Of a DNA stretch of 5,596 nt, positions 1 to 5,276 are shown piece after piece (position 1 is the first letter of the stretch; each line of letters opens with the position of its first letter). The position numbers were made by a program, and so were the translations under genes. The notes below the pieces were generated by a model, which was not told where the DNA came from, made no database searches, and saw only the letters and a program-made list of their open reading frames with translations. Source of the DNA: Clostridiales bacterium (GTDB lineage: Bacteria > Bacillota > Clostridia > Lachnospirales > WQUN01); NCBI GenBank assembly GCA_031271275.1, contig JAISWA010000083.1:1-5596 (forward strand). The letters are read 5' to 3'.

Positions 1-978
1 CCCGTCCTGGGGCGAGGACGTTACGTTAACGGTATACTGAAGCACGGTGACGAGCCCGTCCCGGTCCCGCACGTAAATCTCCCGCACGCCCTGCCCGGCG
101 GCGGTGGTAAAAGCGTTCCCGTCCTGAATCCCCGCGACGGTTCCGGTGACCTTTTCAAGACCCACCAGGTTGTAGTGTATGTTGTCCATGTTGCGCAAAA
201 TTTTCGCCGTTTCCAACTTGGTGACTCCGCCTTTGGGGTCGAACAGCCCGCCGCTGCCGGGCATGATATTCTCCCGCAGCAGTTTCTCCACGGAATTGAC
301 CCGCTCCGGCGCGATGCTTTCCCAGTCGTTGTAGTTGTAGATTGCCTGCTGCGTGGCGGTGGTGGCGAAAATAGCCGGTTGGGCGAATTCCAACGCCTTC
401 ACGAGCCAGTCCGCCATTTCCTCACGGGTGGCGGGGTCGCTGCGGACAAACAACGCCTGACCTTCCGCCGGGGCGACGGGGGTTTGGGCAATGGCGGAAG
501 CGTAGTCGGCGGCGGTAATCAGCCCCATCGTCTGCGCGAGGGTTAAATAACCGATTGACCAGACGGAACGCAGGGGCGAGTCGGCGGGGAGGGTGGCAAG
601 CTGAGCCACGCCGGTAGCCTGCGCGGCGTCCTCCATGCCCACGGCGCGAAGCGCGAAAGCGATAGCACCTTCCTTGGTCACGGTTTCGCCGGGGTTATAA
701 TTGCGCTCGTAAGCCTTAATCATATTCAGCACGCCGCTGCGCACGATGGCGTCACGCTCGAAGGGGTCGGCGGGCAGGTCGCCGAAGCTCAAGTTGGCAA
801 TAAGCTTCGTGGCTTCCGGACGGCCAAAATACCGGAACGTAACCGGGTCGGAAAAAATATAGCCGTCGGTTTTGGCGGAAGCGTATGTAGGGGCGGGTAA
901 AGAAAATAGCAGCACAAAAACCATAAGGAAGGAAATAATATTAAAAAGTTTTTTAGAAAAGTTTTTAGAAAATTTCAT
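1..978 (-). CDS. Secreted S-layer-homology (SLH) domain protein, 3'-truncated by window edge
   Basis: Reading the minus strand from the ATG at 978 gives 326 uninterrupted codons that run off the window at base 1, so the C-terminus is missing. Residues 1-35 are a typical Gram-positive signal peptide: a Lys-rich start (MKFSKNFSKK), a hydrophobic core at about 11-27 and an ASA site predicting cleavage after residue 35. Three degenerate SLH-like domains follow, at about 75-115, 143-196 and 218-265. They are recognised by the Pro/Thr/Glu pattern before an alanine- and leucine-rich helix: NPGETVTKEGAIAFAL at 95-110, DPATREEMADWLVKALE at 181-197 and DPKGGVTKLETAKILRNM at 247-264. SLH domains classically bind pyruvylated secondary cell-wall polymer and hold proteins on the outer face of the wall. 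From about 273 onward the sequence looks beta-rich (GTVAGIQDG, EIYVRDRDG) and I do not recognise it. The start is supported by a GGAGG site at 988-984. The gene is divergent from the radical SAM operon. The specific role is unknown. Confidence 0.87.
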   Translation of the reverse strand, partial: MKFSKNFSKKLFNIISFLMVFVLLFSLPAPTYASAKTDGYIFSDPVTFRYFGRPEATKLIANLSFGDLPADPFERDAIVRSGVLNMIKAYERNYNPGETVTKEGAIAFALRAVGMEDAAQATGVAQLATLPADSPLRSVWSIGYLTLAQTMGLITAADYASAIAQTPVAPAEGQALFVRSDPATREEMADWLVKALEFAQPAIFATTATQQAIYNYNDWESIAPERVNSVEKLLRENIMPGSGGLFDPKGGVTKLETAKILRNMDNIHYNLVGLEKVTGTVAGIQDGNAFTTAAGQGVREIYVRDRDGLVTVLQYTVNVTSSPQDG

Positions 979-983
979 AAGCG

Positions 984-988
984 CCTCC
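984..988 (-). promoter_or_regulatory. Ribosome binding site of the SLH protein gene
   Basis: On the minus strand the sequence reads GGAGG followed by five bases (CGCTT) and then the ATG at 978. This is a strong Shine-Dalgarno match at normal spacing. It fixes the start at 978, ahead of the in-frame ATG at codon 19, which would cut the signal peptide in its hydrophobic core. Confidence 0.8.
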
Positions 989-1049
989 GGGGGAACATGC
1001 CCTGATGAAGAAATGAAAAAAAAGATGAGCGTTCTTCCGCCTTTATTAT

Positions 1050-1079
1050 ATAATACGAAAATATTGAACGCCAGAACAA
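1050..1079 (-). promoter_or_regulatory. Candidate promoter of the SLH protein gene (weak)
   Basis: The AT-rich block at about 1040-1110 is the likely promoter zone. On the minus strand TTGTTC (1079-1074) lies 18 bp before TATTAT (1055-1050), an imperfect sigma-A-like pair. An overlapping TATAAT (1050-1045) is a perfect -10 but has no good -35 at 16-18 bp. A perfect TTGACA (1090-1085) has only weak -10 partners (TCAATA or CAATAT) at 17-18 bp. The zone is therefore better supported than any single hexamer pair. Initiation here would give a leader of roughly 65 bases. Confidence 0.3.
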
Positions 1080-1105
1080 ATTAATGTCAATATAAAAGGA
1101 ACCAT

Positions 1106-1145
1106 TATAAATTGGTGTCATCCTGTATAAATTAGTGTCATCCTG
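1106..1145 (+). repeat. 20-bp tandem duplication, two units, one mismatch
   Basis: The unit TATAAATTRGTGTCATCCTG occurs at 1106-1125 and 1126-1145 with a single difference (g at 1114, a at 1134). The last ten bases of each unit (TGTCATCCTG) equal the 5' end of the dispersed element that continues from the second unit. A related AAATTAATGTCA at 1078-1089 may be a decayed third copy of the core. Confidence 0.9.
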
Positions 1146-1200
1146 AGCGAAGCGAAGGATCCGCTATCCATAAGGATTCTTCGCTTCGCTCAGAATGACA
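1136..1200. repeat. Inverted pair of dispersed GAGCGAAGCG elements forming a long hairpin
   Basis: The left arm is 1136-1162 and the right arm 1174-1200, each 27 nt, around an 11-nt loop (1163-1173). The arms differ from perfect complementarity at two positions; as RNA one of these is a tolerable G-U pair and the other a C/A mismatch. There is no T-tract after either arm, so this is not a typical intrinsic terminator. It resembles the short TGTCATyCTGAGCGAAGCGAAGraTC-type intergenic repeats seen in many unrelated bacterial assemblies. If transcribed, it would be a very stable leader hairpin upstream of the operon. Confidence 0.92.
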
Positions 1201-1216
1201 TGCGCGGTGTTTTGAA

Positions 1217-1242
1217 GATTCCTCGCTTCGCTCAGAATGACA
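1217..1242 (-). repeat. Third copy of the dispersed element, upstream of the operon
   Basis: On the minus strand this 26-bp copy reads TGTCATTCTGAGCG and then continues AAGCGAGGAATC. It has the same orientation as the right arm of the neighbouring hairpin and ends 38 bp before the radical SAM start codon. Its last bases (GAGGAATC) match the full-length element at 5226-5252 better than the two arms of the hairpin do, which end in GAAGGATC and GAAGAATC. It could pair with the left arm at 1136 as an alternative to the nearer right arm, with about three mismatches. Confidence 0.88.
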
Positions 1243-1280
1243 TGTAAGGCCATCCATCATTTTCTCGGGAGCGTTTCTTA

Positions 1281-3158
1281 ATGCACATCTCAGACGAAAT
1301 CTTGCTGAACGTAACAAAACCCGGGCGGTATTCCGGCGGCGAGCTCAACGCAATCGTAAAACCCGGCGGCGCGCCTATCAACTTCGCCTTCTGCTTCCCC
1401 GACGTGTACGAGGTGGGCATGAGCCACCTGGGGCTGCAAATTTTATATTTTTTCATTAACCGGCGGCGCGACGCCTGCTGTCAGCGCGCCTTTATGCCGT
1501 GGCCGGACATGGAGGCGCTCATGCGGGGAAACGACCTGCCGCTGTACGCGTTGGAAACGGGTACGCCCCTTAGGGATTTTGATATGCTCGGCTTCACCCT
1601 GCAATTTGAGCTGAGTTACACCAATGTGCTCGCCATGCTCGACCTGGCGGGCCTGCCGCTGCGTTCGTCGGAGCGGGGCGAAGACATGCCCGTCGTTTGC
1701 GCGGGCGGCCCCTGCGCCTGCAACCCGGAACCCCTTGCGGAATTTATCGATTTCTTCTACATCGGCGACGGCGAGGCGGCGTTGGATGAAATTTTGGACA
1801 ATTACCGCGAAAATAAAAATAACGGCGGGGGAAAGCAGGCGTTTCTGGAATCTGTCGCGGGGCTGCCCGGCGTGTATGTGCCCGCGTTTTACGACGCGGA
1901 GTACGACGAAAACGGATTGCTGCTGCGCTTCGCGCCCAACCGCCCCTCCGCCCCGGCGACGGTAAAACGCGCGGTGGTTTCCAGTCTGGACGCGGCGTTT
2001 TTCCCCGACAAATTTATCGTCCCCTGGATTGAAACCGTCCACGACCGCGCCATGTTGGAAATTTTCCGGGGTTGTATCCGGGGCTGCCGTTTTTGTCAGG
2101 CGGGTTTCCTGTACCGCCCCGTGCGGGAGCGCTCTCCGGAAACATTGTTTGCCCAGGCGGGCGAACTGCTTTCCAACACCGGGCACGAGGAAATTTCGCT
2201 GGTTTCCCTTGCCGCCTGCGACCATTCCCGTTTTGAAAATTTGGTGGACGGGCTGCTCGCGCGGTGTTCCCCTGAAAAAGTGAACATTTCGCTGCCGTCG
2301 CTCAGGGTGGACGCCATGTCCCTTTCCGTTTTGCAAAAAACCCAGACGGTGCGCAAATCTTCGCTGACTTTCGCGCCGGAGGCGGGCAGCCAGCGCCTGC
2401 GGGACGTGATTAACAAAAATTTATCGGAAGATGATATCCTGGACGGGTGCTTCCGCGCCTTTGAAGCGGGATTCGACCGGGTGAAGCTGTATTTCATGGC
2501 GGGGCTGCCCACGGAAACGGACGAGGACGTGGCGGGCATCGCGCGGTTGGCGGAGCGGGTGGTGGACCAGTATTATAAACTGCCCTATGAGCAGCGCCGC
2601 CGGCCCGTCAGCGTTTCCGTCAGCGCGTCCTGTTTCGTGCCGAAGCCCTTTACCCCCTTCCAATGGGCGGCCCAGGACGAATTGCGCGCGTTTAACGAAA
2701 AGCAGCGGGCGATAAAGGATTTAATAAGGAAGAAACAAATTTCCTACCGTTACCACGACGCGCCTTCCGCCGTGGTGGAGGGGGTGCTCGCCCGGGGCGG
2801 GCGGCCCCTTGCCGCCGCAATCGAGCGGGCGTACCGTTTGGGGGCGAAGTTTGACGGGTGGAGCGAGCATTTTAATTTCGAAATTTGGCAAAACGCGTTC
2901 AAGCAGTCCGGCATCGATACGGATTTCCGCGTACACCGGGAAAGGCAGGCGGAGGAAATTTTCCCGTGGGATTTTATTGATATCGGCGTCTCGAAAAAAT
3001 TTTTGCGCAGGGAGTGGGAGCGGGGCATGGAAGGAAAGACCACGCCCAACTGTCGGGAAGGCTGCGCGGGCTGCGGCATGGCGGCGTTTGCGGAAACGGC
3101 GGCGTGCGGGCGGGAATCAAACTCGGCGTTGTCGTTAAGGCGGGAGATACAGCCATGA
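1281..3158 (+). CDS. TIGR03960-type B12-binding-like radical SAM protein
   Basis: A 625-residue protein close to the usual length of this uncharacterised family. The N-terminal domain (about 1-250) has the family signature FPDVYEVGMSHLGLQILY and the GDGEAA motif (162-167) typical of cobalamin-domain radical SAM enzymes. I do not see a classical DxHxxG cobalamin-ligand motif. The radical SAM core has the 4Fe-4S motif C265-x3-C269-x2-C272, which makes the cluster that cleaves S-adenosylmethionine, followed by the conserved stretches LTFAPEAGS (362-370) and KLYFMAGLPTET (402-413). A second CX3CX2C set, C591/C595/C598, lies close to the C-terminus and could bind another cluster or metal. The ATG at 1281 is chosen because the family match begins within the first residues and GGGAG lies at 1267-1271. 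The stop overlaps the next start as ATGA. Family membership is firm; the reaction and substrate are unknown. Cytoplasmic, as there is no signal peptide or membrane segment. Confidence 0.93.
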   Translation: MHISDEILLNVTKPGRYSGGELNAIVKPGGAPINFAFCFPDVYEVGMSHLGLQILYFFINRRRDACCQRAFMPWPDMEALMRGNDLPLYALETGTPLRDFDMLGFTLQFELSYTNVLAMLDLAGLPLRSSERGEDMPVVCAGGPCACNPEPLAEFIDFFYIGDGEAALDEILDNYRENKNNGGGKQAFLESVAGLPGVYVPAFYDAEYDENGLLLRFAPNRPSAPATVKRAVVSSLDAAFFPDKFIVPWIETVHDRAMLEIFRGCIRGCRFCQAGFLYRPVRERSPETLFAQAGELLSNTGHEEISLVSLAACDHSRFENLVDGLLARCSPEKVNISLPSLRVDAMSLSVLQKTQTVRKSSLTFAPEAGSQRLRDVINKNLSEDDILDGCFRAFEAGFDRVKLYFMAGLPTETDEDVAGIARLAERVVDQYYKLPYEQRRRPVSVSVSASCFVPKPFTPFQWAAQDELRAFNEKQRAIKDLIRKKQISYRYHDAPSAVVEGVLARGGRPLAAAIERAYRLGAKFDGWSEHFNFEIWQNAFKQSGIDTDFRVHRERQAEEIFPWDFIDIGVSKKFLRREWERGMEGKTTPNCREGCAGCGMAAFAETAACGRESNSALSLRREIQP

Positions 3159-3907
3159 GTGAACAAACGATATCCGCGCAGCGGCGAATCCGCCTTTGTT
3201 TTTCCAAAGGTGGCGCTATGCGCTACATCAGCCACCTTGATTTATTGCGGGCATTCCAACGGGTTATGCGCAGGGCGAAACTGCCCGTTGCGTATTCCCA
3301 GGGGTTTAACCCGCACATACTGCTGTCGTTCGCGCTTCCGCTGCCCCTTGGCATGGAAAGCGCGCGGGACTACGCCGACCTGGCGCTGACCGGCGGCGAA
3401 GAAATTTCGCCGGAGGAAATCGTCAGCCGCTTAAACGAAAACGCGCCGGGCGGTTTGCGCTTTTTAGGGGCGCGTATGTTGGGCAGCGGCGAGGCGAGGG
3501 CGGCGGCTATCGTAGCGGCGGCGGATTACGCGCTAAGGCTTCCCGTCTCAAGCGAAGAAGATTCGCGCGCCATTTCAACCGTTTTAGACGCGCTATTGGC
3601 GGAGCCCACCCTTGTCACCCTTAAAAAAACCAAGAGCGGGGAAAAGGAAACGGATATCAGGCGGGATATCCTCCGGCTGTCTTACGAAACCGGTCCGGAA
3701 CCGCAAATCATCCTGCGGCTGTCCGCGAGCAGCGCGCGGTTCCTTAACCCGGAAACGGTGGCGGGGCTGATATTTGAAAGGCTTCAAAGGGAAAGCGTTG
3801 GCCGCTTCCTGCGGTTGGATTTATACCGGGAAGTCGGGGGAAAGCGGGTTCCGCTGATGGAAGAAATCCCCGCCGGTGCCGCCGCCGCGCCGGGTGAAAC
3901 GCCATGA
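3155..3907 (+). CDS. TIGR03936-type (DUF2344) radical SAM-linked protein
   Basis: A 250-residue cytoplasmic protein. Its N-terminal half carries the family hallmarks: RIRLCFSKGGAMRYISHLDL (11-30), then LRAFQRVMRRAKLPVAYSQG (31-50) and FNPHILLSFALPLPLGMES (51-69). The C-terminal half is less conserved. This family is defined by being encoded beside, or fused to, the TIGR03960 radical SAM protein, exactly as here, so the two probably act as one complex or on one substrate. No catalytic motif is recognised. The start at 3155 is preferred because AAGGCGGGAG (3137-3146) precedes it at good spacing and the ATGA overlap with the upstream stop is typical of translational coupling. The frame is open further upstream from 2981, but that part only mirrors the 3' end of the radical SAM gene. 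An ATG at 3218 would remove the conserved start of the domain. Its own stop again overlaps the next start by ATGA. Confidence 0.9.
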   Translation: MSEQTISAQRRIRLCFSKGGAMRYISHLDLLRAFQRVMRRAKLPVAYSQGFNPHILLSFALPLPLGMESARDYADLALTGGEEISPEEIVSRLNENAPGGLRFLGARMLGSGEARAAAIVAAADYALRLPVSSEEDSRAISTVLDALLAEPTLVTLKKTKSGEKETDIRRDILRLSYETGPEPQIILRLSASSARFLNPETVAGLIFERLQRESVGRFLRLDLYREVGGKRVPLMEEIPAGAAAAPGETP

Positions 3908-5094
3908 AGCGTTTATTGATTGACGTAAGCGGCGGCTTACAACGCGCCGCGCTAACAGACGGCGATACGCTCACCGAAATCGTAATCGACCGGGACGAAA
4001 ACGGTTCGATAGTGGGGCAAATCATCCTCGGGACGGTTCAAAACATTCTGCCCAGTCAGTTTGCGTTCATCGAAATTGGCAGCGAAAAGAACGCGTTTAT
4101 GAATTTATATGCCGGGCACCGTTTAAAACCCGGTCAGCCGGTGCTGGTGCAGGTATATAAAGACGCAAGCGGCGCAAAAGGTGCTAACGTGGGGCAAAAG
4201 CTGCACTTTAACGGAAGGCATGTGATTATTTACGGCAGCGCGCGAACGGAATCCGGCGTTTCGCAAAAAATAACCGACGCGGCGGAACGCGCGCGGCTGC
4301 GGAAAATTATCCGCGAGACGCTGCCCGGCGGGTACGGCGCGATTGCCCGCACCAACAGCGAGGGGCAGGACGAAGGGGTGATAAAGCAAGAAATCCTCGC
4401 ACTGGTCGAGCTTCACAAAAATGTGACGGAACGCGCGGGGTATTTGCGCCCGCCCGCCGTGGCGCACCGGGAGGACAGGCTGCTAAACGATTTATTTTCC
4501 CGGGACATCGGGGAAATTTGGGTCAACGAGCGCGGCAAATACGATGAAATATCCGGTTGGATAAAAACTTCCGCGCCTGAAATGGGGAACCGTTTATTTT
4601 TTTACAGCGAAGCGGAAGACGCGCCAAGCTTGTTCAACGCCTACGGGGTTGAATCCCAAATACGCAAGGCGTTGGAGAAGCGCGTCTGGCTGCCCTGCGG
4701 AGGGTTCGTGACCTTCGAGCAGACGGAAGCCTGCGTGGTGGCGGACGTTAACACGGGCAAGTTCGCCGGGAAAAAGAATTACCGCGATACGGTTTTGCGC
4801 GCGAACCTTGAGGCGGCGGAATGTATCGCGGAACAATTGCGGCTGCGGAACCTGTCGGGTATGATTATTGTGGATTTTATCGACATGTACGCGGAGGACG
4901 ACCGGAAGGCGCTGTTAAAAACTTTTGAGGAACATTTGCGCAAGGACAGGATTAAAACCAATTTGGTGGGCGGAATGACCGAGCTTGGGTTGGTGCAGGT
5001 TACCCGCCGCAAAACGCGGGAATCCCTGAGCCGTTTGATGGAACGGGACTGCCCGGAATGCGGCGGCACAGGGAAAGCGCCCAGGAATGAATAG
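3904..5094 (+). CDS. rng: Ribonuclease G (RNase E/G family), short form
   Basis: A 396-residue endoribonuclease of the RNase E/G family, which cuts single-stranded RNA, prefers 5'-monophosphorylated ends and takes part in rRNA maturation and mRNA decay in the cytoplasm. An S1 RNA-binding domain lies at about 35-105 (GQIILGTVQNILPSQFAFIE). The 5'-sensor pair is R149-T150 in GAIART, equivalent to R169/T170 of E. coli RNase E. The DNase I-like catalytic domain has D281 and N283 in ADVNTG and D324 in IIVDFIDM, equivalent to D303, N305 and D346, so the active site is intact. The zinc-link that dimerises the enzyme is C383-x2-C386 (CPECGGTG). The protein stops ten residues later, so the small C-terminal domain present in the 489-residue E. 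coli RNase G is absent. The start overlaps the previous stop (ATGA), with GGGTGA at 3892-3897 as a modest ribosome binding site. Last gene of the apparent operon, ending 9 bp before the repeat array. Confidence 0.94.
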   Translation: MKRLLIDVSGGLQRAALTDGDTLTEIVIDRDENGSIVGQIILGTVQNILPSQFAFIEIGSEKNAFMNLYAGHRLKPGQPVLVQVYKDASGAKGANVGQKLHFNGRHVIIYGSARTESGVSQKITDAAERARLRKIIRETLPGGYGAIARTNSEGQDEGVIKQEILALVELHKNVTERAGYLRPPAVAHREDRLLNDLFSRDIGEIWVNERGKYDEISGWIKTSAPEMGNRLFFYSEAEDAPSLFNAYGVESQIRKALEKRVWLPCGGFVTFEQTEACVVADVNTGKFAGKKNYRDTVLRANLEAAECIAEQLRLRNLSGMIIVDFIDMYAEDDRKALLKTFEEHLRKDRIKTNLVGGMTELGLVQVTRRKTRESLSRLMERDCPECGGTGKAPRNE

Positions 5095-5103
5095 CCGCCA
5101 CGG

Positions 5104-5252
5104 GTCATTCCGGGCGAAGCCACGTCATCCCGGGCGAAGCCACGTCATTCCGAGCGAAGCCACGTCATCCCGGGCGAAACCACGCGTCATCCCGGGCGAA
5201 GCCACGTCATCCCGGGCGACGCCACGTCATTCCGAGCGAAGCGAGGAATCTT
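5104..5252 (+). repeat. 20-bp-period tandem array ending in one full-length dispersed element
   Basis: Seven units begin with GTCAT at 5104, 5124, 5144, 5164, 5186, 5206 and 5226. The first six follow GTCATYCCGRGCGAAGCCAC with small changes. The period is 20 bp except for the fourth unit, which is 22 bp through an extra GC. The seventh (5226-5252) is not cut short but continues GAAGCGAGGAATCTT, the full form of the element found at 1136-1242. Thus the array amplifies only the first 17 bases of the element plus a CAC linker. Units 2, 4, 5 and 6 contain the palindrome CCCGGG, which the upstream copies lack. There is no unique spacer between units. A T-rich terminator for the rng operon is not evident here or up to 5276. 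Confidence 0.93.
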
Positions 5253-5265
5253 CCCTCATATCAAT

Positions 5266-5272
5266 AGGAGGT
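5266..5272 (+). promoter_or_regulatory. Ribosome binding site of the DJ-1/PfpI-family gene
   Basis: AGGAGGT is followed by four bases and the ATG at 5277. It is the strongest Shine-Dalgarno on the plus strand of the window and decides the start. No promoter is visible in the 24 bp between the repeat array and this site, so the gene may be read through from rng across the array or from a promoter I cannot see. Confidence 0.85.
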
Positions 5273-5276
5273 CAGT

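Larger units (their letters stand above)
979..1280. other. Divergent intergenic region with repeats, no gene
   Basis: This region separates the minus-strand SLH gene from the plus-strand radical SAM operon. Bases 979-1110 are AT-rich and hold the SLH ribosome binding site and promoter candidates. Bases 1106-1242 are occupied by a 20-bp tandem duplication and three copies of a GAGCGAAGCG-type element. Bases 1243-1280 form the short leader of the radical SAM gene, with a modest GGGAG site at 1267-1271. I found no convincing plus-strand -35/-10 pair: TATAAA occurs at 1091, 1106 and 1126 but lacks a good -35, so the operon promoter is unresolved. Short open frames crossing this region, including one on the minus strand through the repeats, show no coding character. 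Confidence 0.7.

Noticed and set aside
175..546. Plus-strand 123-codon open frame
   Set aside because: It is antisense to the SLH-domain gene, which has a signal peptide, ribosome binding site and recognisable domains; this frame has none.
872..1084. Plus-strand 70-codon open frame across the SLH gene start and its promoter zone
   Set aside because: It is opposite the signal peptide region and AT-rich leader of the SLH gene, is of low complexity, and matches no family I recognise.
1136..1200. Intrinsic terminator
   Set aside because: The hairpin is long and stable, but neither side is followed by a T-tract and no gene ends nearby; it lies between two divergent genes.
1443..2336. Long minus-strand open frame of 297 codons opposite the radical SAM gene
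   Set aside because: It is antisense to a firmly identified gene and arises from GC-rich codon use; its translation is rich in Arg, Gln and His with no recognisable domain.
2994..3155. Programmed -1 frameshift fusing the radical SAM protein to its TIGR03936-type partner (an A6T5 run at 2994-3004 lies in the overlap of open frames)
   Set aside because: Fusions of the two families exist, but the run does not form a proper X-XXY-YYZ slippery heptamer in frame, a shift here would remove the C-terminal cysteine cluster, and a normal ribosome binding site plus ATGA overlap explains translation of the second gene.
5104..5252. CRISPR array
   Set aside because: Units follow each other directly at 20 bp with no unique spacers, units vary in sequence, and there are no cas genes nearby.
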